DNA of 64,000 nt from Prado023 sp963697345 (GCA_963697345.1 CAVONS010000007.1:62001-126000), one strand, 5' to 3'; shown: positions 33,884 through 42,963, counted from the first letter of the stretch. Notes: generated by a model from the letters alone, not told the origin. Translations and numbers: made by a program.

Positions 33884-35191
33884 TCAGTGGTTGGCCTGCC
33901 AGCTGGCCCACGCCGAGTCGGTCATGTCCGAGAGGGTGCGCCGCGCCCGCCACCCCAGCAGTGCGTGCGCCAGGGCCGGATCCGCGATCAGTGCGGGGGG
34001 ATCGCCCGGCCTGCGGTCCTCGATGTCCACGGCGAACTCACGCTCCATCGAGCGCCGCAGTGCCTCCACGACCTCGAACACCGAGTAGCCGCGCCCGGTG
34101 CCGATGTTGACGGCAACGTGATGGTCCAGCCGTGGGGCGTCCTCCACCCCGGCGACGCGGGCCACCATCGAGCCCAGTTGCGCGGCCACCTCGGCAACCA
34201 GGTCGCTTGCCTGACCGCGGCGCCCGCCCGAGGACGATGTGGCCCGGATCGCACCCGGGATGCGCTGGGCGGCCAGCTCGACAGCGCGTGCCGCGGCAGG
34301 CATCCTCTCGATCGCCCGGGCCGGCACGGCGGCGGCTGCCTCCACGGCTGCCGAACCACCCGGGAGCCGCGCGGCTGCGGATTCGGCCCTGGTCGCCGCG
34401 TCCTGCACGCGGTCCCCGGCTGCCCGGAGCAACTCAGCCTGGTGGGCGATCTCGACCAGTCGGGCGGCTGCCACATGTGCCGCTGACAGGTCGGCGACGT
34501 GGATGTAGTCGCGTACGCAGGACCCGTCGGGGGTGGGGTAGTCATCACCGAAGACCTTGGGCCGCCTGTCGTGCTGCAGAGCCTCAAGCATCATCGGGAT
34601 CAGGTTCAGGGCCGCGGGATCACCGAGCTCCGGCGAGGCCGCCCCGGCGACGTTGAAGTAGCGCAGGCTGACCGCGTGCCAGGCATTGGCCTGCGCGGTG
34701 CTCGACACCATCCATTCGCCGGACAGCTTCGTGGCGCCGTAGGGGTTGATCGGTGCGCAGGGCGCGTGCTCGGTGATACGTCCCGAGCTGGAGATCCCGG
34801 TGGCACCAGGCGTGAGATCCGGCTGTCCGTACACGGCCGCCGACGACGAGAAGACCATCTGGTTGATCCCAGCGTCCACCATCTCCTCGAGGAGGACCTG
34901 CAGACCGCCGATGTTCTGTGACCAGTAGTGCAGGGGGCGCTCGACGGACTCGCCCACCTGCTTGCGGGCGGCGAAGTGCATCACGCCGTTGATCTCGTGC
35001 TCGGCCAGGAGCCGTCGCACGGCGCGGCGGTTGTTCACGTCAGCCTTGACCAGCGGAACACCGGCTGGCAGGCGGTCCGCGCGGCCGGTCGACAGGTCAT
35101 CGAGGACGACCACGCTCCGATCGCTGGCCAGCATGTCGCGCACGACGTGTGCCCCGATGTATCCAGCCCCTCCGGTGATCAACCAAGCCAT
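33884..35191 (-). CDS. galE: UDP-glucose 4-epimerase with a ~109-residue Ala-rich insertion
   Basis: The 435-residue SDR epimerase interconverts UDP-glucose and UDP-galactose. Visible are the NAD-binding ITGGAGYIGAHVVRDML, FAARKQVGES, the catalytic serine region FSSSAAVYG (about 114-122), the Tyr151/Lys155 pair in NPYGATK, and RYFNVAGA. Standard GalE is ~330 residues. Here, after VRDYIHVADLSAAHVAAARLV (to ~246), an insertion of alternating Ala/Arg/Glu helices runs to ~355 before the family resumes at HHVAVNIGTGRGYSVFEVV. The insertion stays in frame and keeps the local codon bias. ATG at 35191 is the natural start. The neighbouring genes do not indicate a pathway. Confidence 0.88.
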   Translation of the reverse strand: MAWLITGGAGYIGAHVVRDMLASDRSVVVLDDLSTGRADRLPAGVPLVKADVNNRRAVRRLLAEHEINGVMHFAARKQVGESVERPLHYWSQNIGGLQVLLEEMVDAGINQMVFSSSAAVYGQPDLTPGATGISSSGRITEHAPCAPINPYGATKLSGEWMVSSTAQANAWHAVSLRYFNVAGAASPELGDPAALNLIPMMLEALQHDRRPKVFGDDYPTPDGSCVRDYIHVADLSAAHVAAARLVEIAHQAELLRAAGDRVQDAATRAESAAARLPGGSAAVEAAAAVPARAIERMPAAARAVELAAQRIPGAIRATSSSGGRRGQASDLVAEVAAQLGSMVARVAGVEDAPRLDHHVAVNIGTGRGYSVFEVVEALRRSMEREFAVDIEDRRPGDPPALIADPALAHALLGWRARRTLSDMTDSAWASWQANH

Positions 35192-35257
35192 GGCCCGAAC
35201 TCTAGTCAGCCGCGCGCCCCTCGGCGCACGGGGAACGCGGTCGATCCGGGGCCGTGA

Positions 35258-36224
35258 TCATTTGAGGAGCTTGCTCATCCGACGATCGGCCAGGGCCCTG
35301 CCGCCCGTCTGGCATGTGGCGCAGTACTGCAGGCTCGAGTCGGCGAAGCTGACTTCGCGCACGAGGTCACCGCACACCGGGCAGGGCTGCCCGGTGCGCC
35401 CGTGCACGGCCATGCCGGCCTTCTTCTCCGCCTTGAGTGTGGTCGGATCGGTGGCTCGTGCCGCGGCCACGGCCTGAGCCAGCGTCTCGCGCAGGGCCGT
35501 GTACAACTGCCGCTCCGCCTCGGGCGACTGGGTCCCTGCAGGGGCGAAGGGGCTCATCCGGGCCGCGTGCAGGATCTCATCGGAGTAGGCGTTGCCGATC
35601 CCCGCGATCCGGGACTGGTCGCGCAGCACACCCTTGACCTGGGCCCGCCCGGCCCCTGCAAGGATCTCGTGGAACAGTGCAGGGGTCATGCCGTCCAAGG
35701 GGTCGGGCCCGAGGCGGGCGACGCTGGGGACTGCACCCGGGTCACGGACCACGTAGACAGCAAGGCCCTTCTTCGTCCCGGCCTCAGTGATGTCCAGCGC
35801 CGCCACGGCGGTGCCCGGGGCGGCGCCGTGCGGGGCCGTGTTGTCCGGACTGTCCGGACTGTCCGATGTTCGGTGTTGCGAAGACGATCCGAAGCGCGAG
35901 GGCCGCCCCCGCTCCACGGCCGCCACCGCGACGACCCAGGGGCGCCGGGGCGGTCGGTGGGTCGTCACGCCAGCGAGCCCAGCCGGCCCGGGCGAGGTGC
36001 ACCACAACGTAGAGGGGCTCACCGTCGGCGTCGACGAGCTCCAGGACCAGGTGCTTGCCGATCCGCGAGAAGCCCAGCACCTGGCAGCCCACAGCCGCAC
36101 CCACCGGGGGGTCGAAGGTCTTGAGCGCGCTGATCGCCGCCACCTCGATGCGGGCCACTGTCAGTCCGGCCGATCGGGCAGACAGCGCCTCGGACAGCGC
36201 TGTGACCTCCGGCAGCTCAGGCAT
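35258..36224 (-). pseudogene. nei: Fpg/Nei family DNA glycosylase split by a single-base frameshift
   Basis: The N-terminal part runs from ATG 36224 in one frame: MPELPEVTALSEAL with the catalytic Pro2/Glu3, then SRIGKHLVLEL and a frame that reaches a stop at 35784. The C-terminal part continues in the frame one base away: ALDITEAGTKKGLAVYVVRDP, the H2TH segment IAGIGNAYSDEILHAARMSPF, and the zinc finger CPVC...CATC, ending at 35258. Together they form one complete base-excision-repair glycosylase/AP lyase of ~320 residues. The break falls between about 35800 and 35890, next to GC-rich runs and a 9-bp repeat. It may be a sequencing error, a recent mutation or (less likely) programmed frameshifting. 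It starts 3 bp after the DUF5318 stop, so it is in an operon with it. Confidence 0.85.
35842..35868. repeat. Three 9-bp tandem repeats inside the glycosylase gene
   Basis: TGTCCGGAC occurs at 35842-35850 and 35851-35859, with a degenerate TGTCCGATG at 35860-35868. The unit is a multiple of three, so slippage here would not change frame. It is in the non-conserved linker where the frameshift lies. Confidence 0.8.
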
Positions 36225-36227
36225 GGC

Positions 36228-36731
36228 CTACCGCCGTGCTCGGCTGCGTCCCGGCTGGCGGGGCCTGCCATCGCCGAGCGAGTAGGAGATCACCAGGTGG
36301 TTCCACGCACAGTGCCGGCAGACCTCCACGACGTGCACCCGGAAGCTGCCATGCTCGTGGGACATCTCGGCCAGCTGGGCCTGGGCTCGTGCCGAGCCGC
36401 TGAGTGCCCCCAGCTGGGCGCCGAAGACCCACGTGACCTCGCTCAGGTCGGGTCGCCGACAGACCGGGCAGCTCCGCCCGGCTGGTTGGCCGTGGTACTT
36501 CGCTGCGCGCAGCAGGCCGGGGTCGGCGTCGCAGTAGTCGCTGTTGAACGCCCCGCCACGGCGCATCGTCTCCAGCGCGGAGCGGCGTGCCAGCGCGAAG
36601 GAGATCACATCGCGTGGTGCCTCCGGGTCGTCGACCACCTCAGCGGCGAACTCGTCGGGATGTGGGGCCGGCGACTTCGTGGGCATGGACGTGCGGGAGC
36701 CACGGATCGACGACGATCGCGGCGCAGCCAT
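36228..36731 (-). CDS. DUF5318 family protein with two CxxC zinc-binding-like pairs
   Basis: The 167-residue cytoplasmic protein carries CPVC (GRSCPVCRRPDL) and CRHC (EVCRHCAWNHL), which could bind one zinc ion, with the segment RGGAFNSDYCDADPGLLRAAKYHG typical of DUF5318. Function is unknown. The gene is conserved just upstream of, and divergent from, the class A PBP gene ponA in actinobacteria (Rv0049 position in mycobacteria). ATG at 36731 has TACCCT 6 nt upstream and is probably leaderless; ATG 36686 is a possible alternative start. The glycosylase begins 3 bp after the stop. Confidence 0.8.
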   Translation of the reverse strand: MAAPRSSSIRGSRTSMPTKSPAPHPDEFAAEVVDDPEAPRDVISFALARRSALETMRRGGAFNSDYCDADPGLLRAAKYHGQPAGRSCPVCRRPDLSEVTWVFGAQLGALSGSARAQAQLAEMSHEHGSFRVHVVEVCRHCAWNHLVISYSLGDGRPRQPGRSRARR

Positions 36732-36737
36732 CGGTCA

Positions 36738-36861
36738 AGGGTAGGCCGCCGACCGCGCCCGTGCAGGGTGATCGCCCTGTGGGTCCGCGGTGGTCCAGCA
36801 GGATTCAGGGGCGGTCGTCACGGGTCGTCACCGCACGGTGACCGCCAGGTTCCACTACCGT
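36738..36861. promoter_or_regulatory. Divergent promoters for DUF5318 and ponA
   Basis: On the minus strand TACCCT (36743-36738) lies 6 nt from ATG 36731. On the plus strand TACCGT (36856-36861) lies 7 nt from GTG 36869. Neither gene has a ribosome-binding site, so both transcripts look leaderless. Confidence 0.5.
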
Positions 36862-36868
36862 AACCGGG

Positions 36869-38971
36869 GTGAAGATCGACTACCCGCGCCATGACCGTGA
36901 GGGATGGACTCGCTTCGTCCCATCCTGGAAGCTCGTGTTCGGGACCCTCGGGACGCTGTTCGCCATCGGGGCCCTGGCCCTCTCCGCGCTGTTCGCGTGG
37001 GCCTGGGTGACGATCGACATCCCGGAGGAGAACGAGGTCGCGGCCGCGCAGACGTCGATCATCTACTGGAACAACGGCACTCGGGAGATGGCCCGCCTCG
37101 GTGACACCAACAGGATCTCGGTCCCGATCGAGGAGATCCCGCAGGACATGCAGCACGCCGTCGTGGCTGCCGAGGACCGACGGTTCTACGAGCACAGCGG
37201 GTTCGACATCGTGGGCTTCTCCCGCGCCATGTGGAACAACCTGACGACCGGGTCGACCCAGGGCGGGTCCACGATCACCCAGCAGTACGCCAAGAACGCG
37301 TACCTGACCCAGGACCAGACCTACATCCGCAAGTTCAAGGAGCTGGTCCTGAGCCTGAAGCTGGAGATCAACCTGCCCAAGGACGAGATCATGGAGCGCT
37401 ACCTCAACACGATCTACTTCGGTCGGGGTGCCTATGGGGTCGAGACGGCGGCGGAGGCGTACTTCGGGGTCTCGGCCTCGGAGCTGACCCTGGAGCAGTC
37501 GGCGGTGCTGGCCGCGATCATCAACTCGCCGGGGGCCTTCAACCCGGAGACGAACATGGACGCCCTGGAGGCCCGGTACGCCTACGTGCTCAACGGCATG
37601 CAGGAGGAGGGGTACATCACGGCTGCCGAGCGGGACGAGGCGCTGGACAACTTCCCCGAGATCGAGGAGCGCTCCGAGAGCGAGCGCTACAGGGGCACGA
37701 CCGGCTACCTCATCCGTGCGGTCGAGGAGGAGCTGCTCGAGCTGGGCTTCACCGAGCAGGAGATCGCAGCCGGCGGGCTGCGGATCGTCAGCACCTTCGA
37801 CAGGAAGTCCCAGAGGGCCGCGGTCGCCGCAGTCAAGGACGAGTCACCGACGACCGGCATGGAGGGCGTGCGGATCGGCCTGGCGGCCGTGGAGCCGGTC
37901 ACCGGTGAGGTCATCGCCATGTACGGCGGACCGAACTACTTGCAGGAGTCGCTGAACAACGCCACACAGGGCCGTCAGCAGGCCGGCTCCACCTTCAAGC
38001 CGTTCGGGCTGGCGGCGGCCACCGAGGCCGGCATCGGCCTGGACTCGTTGTGGCCCGGCAACTCCCCGACCGAGGTGGCCGGGTACGAGGTGAACAACTA
38101 CGGGGACAACTCCTACGGCGATCTCGTGACGCTGCTCACGGGCACGGAGCAGTCGATCAACACCGTGTACGTCTCTGCCGAGGACGAGACCGGCGTCCGT
38201 CCCGTGCAGGATGTCTCGCTGCGCGCCGGCGTCCCGCAGGACACGCCGGGGATGAACCTGGAGTCACCGGACCTGACGTTCGTGCTGGGCACCGCCTCCC
38301 CGCACACGATCGACATCGCACGGGCCTACGCCACGTTCGCCGCACGTGGCCTGCGTGCCGACACCACCACGATCCGCCGGGTGCAGACCTCCGATGGCAG
38401 CCTGCTCTACGAGCGGGAGAACGTCGAGCAGCGCACCTTCGATGAGAACACGGCCGATGTCGTGAACTATGCCCTGCAGAGGGTGGTCACCAACGGCACG
38501 GGCCGTCCCGCCCAGGCCGTCGGCCGCCCGGTGGCGGGCAAGACCGGGACCACCGACGAGTACAAGGCATCGTGGTTCGCGGGCTACGCCCCGCAACTGG
38601 CAGCCGCCGTGAGCTTCAGCAAGTCCGGCCCCAACGGTGAGGAGCTGTCCCTGTCGGGGACCGGGGGGCTCACACAGTTCTACGGCAGCGCCTTCCCGGC
38701 GCGGATCTGGACGGCCTTCATGCGTGGGGCCCTCGAGGGTGAGCCCGTGATCGACTTCGTCGCGCCCAGCAGCCTTCCCTCCGGCGGGGGCTTCGCGTCA
38801 CCGGAGCCGACCGAGGAGCCCAGCCCGACCGACGAGCCGAGCCCCACCGAGGAGCCGACGCAGGAACCGACGCCCGAGCCGACCACCGAAACACCCACGC
38901 CGGAGCCGACCACGGAACCACCCACGCCCGAGCCACCGACCGACGGCGGGTCGGCTGAGGCTGCACCCTAG
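36869..38971 (+). CDS. ponA: Class A penicillin-binding protein (bifunctional PBP1/PonA)
   Basis: The 700-residue protein has an N-terminal membrane helix (LVFGTLGTLFAIGALALSALFAWAW). The GT51 glycosyltransferase domain shows VVAAEDRRFYEHSGFD with the catalytic Glu, GGSTITQQYAKN and the ERYLNTIYFGRGAYG motif. The transpeptidase domain shows STFK (AGSTFKPFGL), a second motif near TEQSINTVY and KTGTTD. A C-terminal tail of about 55 residues is almost only Pro/Thr/Glu (EPTEEPSPTDEPSPTEEPT and similar). It polymerises and cross-links peptidoglycan. GTG at 36869 has TACCGT 7 nt before it. The GT87 gene 36 bp downstream has its own -10. Confidence 0.95.
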   Translation: MKIDYPRHDREGWTRFVPSWKLVFGTLGTLFAIGALALSALFAWAWVTIDIPEENEVAAAQTSIIYWNNGTREMARLGDTNRISVPIEEIPQDMQHAVVAAEDRRFYEHSGFDIVGFSRAMWNNLTTGSTQGGSTITQQYAKNAYLTQDQTYIRKFKELVLSLKLEINLPKDEIMERYLNTIYFGRGAYGVETAAEAYFGVSASELTLEQSAVLAAIINSPGAFNPETNMDALEARYAYVLNGMQEEGYITAAERDEALDNFPEIEERSESERYRGTTGYLIRAVEEELLELGFTEQEIAAGGLRIVSTFDRKSQRAAVAAVKDESPTTGMEGVRIGLAAVEPVTGEVIAMYGGPNYLQESLNNATQGRQQAGSTFKPFGLAAATEAGIGLDSLWPGNSPTEVAGYEVNNYGDNSYGDLVTLLTGTEQSINTVYVSAEDETGVRPVQDVSLRAGVPQDTPGMNLESPDLTFVLGTASPHTIDIARAYATFAARGLRADTTTIRRVQTSDGSLLYERENVEQRTFDENTADVVNYALQRVVTNGTGRPAQAVGRPVAGKTGTTDEYKASWFAGYAPQLAAAVSFSKSGPNGEELSLSGTGGLTQFYGSAFPARIWTAFMRGALEGEPVIDFVAPSSLPSGGGFASPEPTEEPSPTDEPSPTEEPTQEPTPEPTTETPTPEPTTEPPTPEPPTDGGSAEAAP

Positions 38972-39007
38972 GGCAGCCCGGGTCACCCGCCCCGTACGCT
39001 GACGCGC

Positions 39008-40420
39008 GTGAACCGCACCGAGCCCCGGCCCTGGGTCCTGCCGACCGAGGCCGACTCCGTGGCCCGCGGTGCCCTGCCGCTGCTCGGGGGTCCGGTGGGG
39101 CGGTACGCGGCGGTCGGACGCTCCTGGTGGACCCCCCTGCGCGTCTCGGTGATCGCCGGGCTGCTGGTCTACGCGGTGGGGTGGCTGTCCAAGGGCTACT
39201 GCCTGGCCAATGGCTTCGGGGCGCCGCAGCGCTACATGTACCTGTGCTACTCCGACATCCCCATCCTCTACTCGGCGCGGGGCCTGGCCGATGGGGGCTT
39301 CCCGTACCTGCTCGAGCCCGGTGTCGGTCAACAGGTCCTGGAGTACCCGGTCCTGACCGGGGTGTTCATGTACGCCGCGGCGTGGGTCACCCGACTGCTC
39401 GACGGGGACAGCCAGGTCTTCTTCGCCGTCAACGTGGTCGGCATGTCGGCGCTGCTGGCCTGGACGATCGCCAGCACGTCGCGGACGGTACGTAGCCGCC
39501 CGTGGGATGGGCTGATGGTCGCCCTGGCCCCGGTGGTCGCCCTGGCCGGCTTCGTGAACTGGGACCTGCTGGCCATCGCACTGGCGTCCGCGTGCCTGGC
39601 CGCGTGGTCCAGGAGCCACCCGGCGGTGGCCGGCATGTGGCTGGGCCTGGCGGTGGCCGCCAAGTTCTACCCGCTGGTCCTGATCGGCCCGATCGCGCTG
39701 CTCTGCATCCGACGGGGTCGGTGGCGGGCCCTGGGGGTCTTCCTCGCCGCCGGTCTCGGGTCGTGGCTGGTGGTCAACCTGCCGGTGATGATCGCCAACT
39801 TCGAGGGATGGGCACGGTTCTACACCTTCTCCCGTGAGCGCGGGATGGACTTCGGCTCGCCGTGGTACGCGCTGTCGATCATGGGTGTGGACCTGCCAGC
39901 ACAGGCGTTGAACTCGTTGGCGTCCGGCGCGTTCCTGGTGGCGTGCGCGGGGATCGCCCTACTGGTCCTCAAGGCCGAGCAACCCCCCCGGCTGGCCGCC
40001 CTGGCCTTCCTCACCGTGGGCGCGTTCGTCCTGACGAACAAGGTGTACTCGCCCCAGTACGTGCTGTGGGTGCTGCCCCTGGCGGTCCTGGCTCGACCAC
40101 GATGGCGTGACCTGCTGATGTGGCAGGCGGCGGAGGCGGCCTACTTCGTGGCCATCTGGTGGTTCCTGGTGGGCTACGGCACGCAGGACAAGGGCCTGCA
40201 CGAGGGTTGGTACGTGGCGGCGACGGCTGCGCACTGGCTGGCCACCGCGTGGCTGATGGCCCTGGTCGTCCGCGACGCATTGTCGCCGGCACACGACCCC
40301 GTGCGCACGGATGGCTTCAGCGAGGATCGCGACGATCCAGGTGGTGGGGTGCTGGACTCAGCCGGTGAGGAACTGGACGTATCCGGTGAGGAGCGGGACG
40401 CAGCCGGGGTCAGCCGATGA
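39008..40420 (+). CDS. GT87 family membrane glycosyltransferase (DUF2029)
   Basis: The 470-residue protein has about 10-12 membrane helices and the layout of polyprenol-phosphate-mannose dependent alpha-mannosyltransferases (GT87). It has an early acidic periplasmic loop (CYSDIPILYSARGLADGGFPYL, family Asp), LLAIALASACLAAWSR and a charged cytoplasmic tail (about 435-470) with three weak repeats around SGEE. The gene after ponA is a GT87 gene in mycobacteria too (Rv0051). The acceptor may be a lipoglycan or glycoprotein. GTG 39008 with TACGCT (38995-39000) 7 nt upstream suggests a leaderless mRNA. Its 3' end overlaps the convergent alr-like gene by 11 bp. Confidence 0.85.
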   Translation: MNRTEPRPWVLPTEADSVARGALPLLGGPVGRYAAVGRSWWTPLRVSVIAGLLVYAVGWLSKGYCLANGFGAPQRYMYLCYSDIPILYSARGLADGGFPYLLEPGVGQQVLEYPVLTGVFMYAAAWVTRLLDGDSQVFFAVNVVGMSALLAWTIASTSRTVRSRPWDGLMVALAPVVALAGFVNWDLLAIALASACLAAWSRSHPAVAGMWLGLAVAAKFYPLVLIGPIALLCIRRGRWRALGVFLAAGLGSWLVVNLPVMIANFEGWARFYTFSRERGMDFGSPWYALSIMGVDLPAQALNSLASGAFLVACAGIALLVLKAEQPPRLAALAFLTVGAFVLTNKVYSPQYVLWVLPLAVLARPRWRDLLMWQAAEAAYFVAIWWFLVGYGTQDKGLHEGWYVAATAAHWLATAWLMALVVRDALSPAHDPVRTDGFSEDRDDPGGGVLDSAGEELDVSGEERDAAGVSR

Positions 40421-41609
40421 TCGCGTCGGGGGCGACGGTGGTGAAGCGGACATCGCACTCGAGGACCTCGCCCACAGGTGGCGGGATGGTCCCCTTCGGG
40501 ATGCGCAGCATCGACACGTGCATGTGCGGCGGTTCGAGGAACCACGACTGGCCGCCCGAGGGCAGCCGGAACGGCGCGCGGAAGCGGCCCGCCGCCTCGA
40601 GGGCCCCCGAGCCGGCTGCGGCGGCGCGCTGACGCGCGCTGCGTGCGGGCCGGGGTGCACTCAGGGCGACGCCGTGTGAGGTCCCACCGCTGACCACGAC
40701 CACGTACCCGTCGCGTGGCCCACGGCGCTGGTGGTAGCCGGCTGACTGGCCCTGGGGTGTCGGATGCACGGCCAGCACTGTGCCCGCTGCCCGCAGTGCG
40801 GAACGCTCACCGAGCCAGAGCCGGGTCCCCACCCGCAGGCGCACCGGCTGGTCGGGCAGTGCGTCGCGGACCTGGCGTGTCTCCCTGTCGTCCAGGTGGC
40901 TCAGCCACAGCGATCCGGCGTCGGCCGGGCCCGCCAGGTTGGCCAGCAGCGTGGGCCACAACAGGCCCCAGGCGACCACCTCATGGACCCGCGCGGAGCC
41001 CACGATGACGGGGGTGGGTGAGGAGTCGTCATTGGTCAGCATCGCCATCGATCCGATGCGTGGCTCCTCGGGGGTGGCGATCGGCAGGTGCAGCGCCAGG
41101 CCCTCGAGCACGACCGCGCCCGAGGCCAGGTGCGCCGCCAGTGCCGTGATGGCGGCAGCGACCTGGTCCTCGGTCATGCCGAACCGGCGCATCGAGGTCA
41201 GGCCCTCGAGGACGACGCGACGCGGGGACTCCACGGTGGCCATGGCGGCAAGGTCGGCGGCGGCCTCCGGGCTGGCGATGGTGTGGATGACCCGCCGAGC
41301 GTCAGGGTGTGCAGCCAGGGCCAGCCACGCCTCGGCGGTCACCCGCTCGCGCAGGGTGAACGGCTCGAGGACGAGCACGGCGAGGTCCGGCTCAGCCTCG
41401 AGCACCTCGGCGACCTCGTACACGGTGCCCACTGCCAGGGAGTCGGCACCCAGCCTGCGGGCCTCCATGGCGAGCCGGGCGTTGCCGACGCCGTAGCCGT
41501 TGCCCTTGGCCACCGGGACCAGGGTCGCTCCGGTCGCCGCGATCGCGTCGCGGACGCTGTCCTGGTGGGCGCGCCAGCGGTCGGTGTCGATGGTGATGAC
41601 GAAACTCAT
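40410..41609 (-). CDS. alr: Alanine racemase family protein
   Basis: The 399-residue protein has the alanine racemase fold: an N-terminal PLP barrel with the PLP lysine in VAKGNGYGVG (family KxxxYGxG) and a C-terminal beta domain with AGYHQRR, where the second catalytic Tyr is expected. It differs from classical Alr (AVVKADAYGHG), so it may be a specialised paralogue. The FemX-like gene lies 10 bp upstream on the same strand, so the two are an operon; a similar pair occurs before rpsF in streptomycetes (recalled). ATG 41609 with AGGGG just upstream is chosen; earlier codons overlap the femX end and are not protein-like. A role in cell-wall amino acid supply is inferred. Confidence 0.78.
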   Translation of the reverse strand: MSFVITIDTDRWRAHQDSVRDAIAATGATLVPVAKGNGYGVGNARLAMEARRLGADSLAVGTVYEVAEVLEAEPDLAVLVLEPFTLRERVTAEAWLALAAHPDARRVIHTIASPEAAADLAAMATVESPRRVVLEGLTSMRRFGMTEDQVAAAITALAAHLASGAVVLEGLALHLPIATPEEPRIGSMAMLTNDDSSPTPVIVGSARVHEVVAWGLLWPTLLANLAGPADAGSLWLSHLDDRETRQVRDALPDQPVRLRVGTRLWLGERSALRAAGTVLAVHPTPQGQSAGYHQRRGPRDGYVVVVSGGTSHGVALSAPRPARSARQRAAAAGSGALEAAGRFRAPFRLPSGGQSWFLEPPHMHVSMLRIPKGTIPPPVGEVLECDVRFTTVAPDAIIG

Positions 41610-41619
41610 AGCCCCTCGC

Positions 41620-42792
41620 TCAGCGTCGCCGCATGTAGGCCTCGAAGGCCCGGGTGAGTGCGGGTCGGATCGCGTAGTCCCATTCCCCCACGTACTCCTG
41701 GGCAAACCCACCGGTGCCCACCTTGAACTGCAGGAGGCCGAACAGGTGGTCGTCCGGGTCCAGCGTGTCTGTGATGCCGCGCATGTCGTAGGTGTCGGCG
41801 CCGGAGGCCAACGCATCGCGGATCATCGCCCATTGGATGGCGTTGCTGGGCCGCAGGTCACGACCGGCCGTCGTCGATGCGCCGTAGGAGTACCAGACGT
41901 GCTGGTTGACCTGGACCGAGATCGTGGCCGCGTGGCAGGTGCCCTCGTGCTCGGCCAGGTACAGCCGGATCCGGGTGGGGTCCTCGGCCCGCAGGGACTG
42001 CCACATCCTGGTGAAGTACGGCAGGCCGCGGGGCGTGAAACGGTCCCGCTCGGCGGTCTCCACGTAGATCGAGTGGAAGGTGGCCAGATCGGCTGCGTCG
42101 CCCTCGCGGACCTCCACACCGGCCTTGGCGGCCTTCTTGATGTTGCGTCTCCACAGCTGGTTGAAGCCCGCGAGGAGATCGGCCTCGGTGCGCCCGGCGA
42201 GCGGGACCTGGAAGACGAAGCGTGGCTGGACGTCGCCGAAGCCGGCCCCCGTGGACGGCTTCTGGGTCCAGCCGGTGACCTCGAGGATGTCCGCGACGGC
42301 CAGGGCTCGCCCGTCGGTCTCGTCGGCGGGCAGCTCCCGCAGGGCGCCCGCCTCGCCGGCGGAGATGGCCGCCTTCAGGGTGCTTGCCTGCCACCGGCGG
42401 ACCCAGACCGGCGGGCCGATCTTGGCCGCGAATGCCCCGGCGGACTTCAGGTGGTCCAGCATCGGGTCCAACCAGTCGGGCAGGGCGTGCACCACCTCGG
42501 GAGCACCCACGACCCCGCGGGCTGCAGGTCCCTCGCCCAGCCAGTCGATGTCGGGACCCTCGGGCAGGTAGGCGAGGAACCGGGGGAGCTTGGGCACCTG
42601 CCTGTAGAGCACGAGGCCCGCGCCGACCATCGCCTCGCCGTCGAACCAGCCGATCGACTCGTTGCGCCAGTCGGACTTGACCGCCCCCCAGCTGGGCACC
42701 TGCAGGGCGCTGACCAGGCCGGAGCCGTTCGCGCGTGCGGCGATGTGGGCCAGGTGTTGCGCCGCGGTGATCCGGCGGACGGTCAGAGGCAT
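41620..42792 (-). CDS. femX: FemABX-type aminoacyltransferase (peptidoglycan branch formation)
   Basis: The 390-residue protein has two GNAT-like domains typical of FemX/FemA, which use aminoacyl-tRNA to add the first residue of the side bridge to lipid II. Recognisable are VPSWGAVKSDWRNESIGWF at the N-terminus, RFVFQVPLAGRTEADLLAGF, NIKKAAKAGVEVREG (family KKAxKxGV) and the C-terminal YSYGASTTAGRDLRPSNAIQWAMI. The amino acid added cannot be read from sequence. ATG 42792 has TAGCCT 6 nt upstream (leaderless). It is divergent from rpsF and upstream of alr. Confidence 0.88.
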   Translation of the reverse strand: MPLTVRRITAAQHLAHIAARANGSGLVSALQVPSWGAVKSDWRNESIGWFDGEAMVGAGLVLYRQVPKLPRFLAYLPEGPDIDWLGEGPAARGVVGAPEVVHALPDWLDPMLDHLKSAGAFAAKIGPPVWVRRWQASTLKAAISAGEAGALRELPADETDGRALAVADILEVTGWTQKPSTGAGFGDVQPRFVFQVPLAGRTEADLLAGFNQLWRRNIKKAAKAGVEVREGDAADLATFHSIYVETAERDRFTPRGLPYFTRMWQSLRAEDPTRIRLYLAEHEGTCHAATISVQVNQHVWYSYGASTTAGRDLRPSNAIQWAMIRDALASGADTYDMRGITDTLDPDDHLFGLLQFKVGTGGFAQEYVGEWDYAIRPALTRAFEAYMRRR

Positions 42793-42886
42793 GGCCCGAG
42801 GCTACCGACCCGAGCCACGATTTCGTGACCGTGGCCATGCCGGGCTACCCTGAGCAGGTTCTGGGCGTCATGGCTGTGGACAGTCA

Positions 42887-42916
42887 TTGGCGTTTGTCAG
42901 TCCCCCACGTCACTAT
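42887..42916 (+). promoter_or_regulatory. Promoter of the rpsF operon
   Basis: TTGGCG (42887-42892), 18 nt, then CACTAT (42911-42916). It is about 93 bp before the rpsF start, in a 216-bp divergent gap with femX. Confidence 0.5.
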
Positions 42917-42963
42917 TCGTGCACCGGGGGAACGGGCAGCACCCAGGGCGCTGCAACCCTCCT

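Noticed and set aside
35842..35868. 9-bp repeat as the cause of the glycosylase frameshift
   Set aside because: The unit is a multiple of three, so gain or loss keeps the frame; the single-base change must lie elsewhere in the linker.
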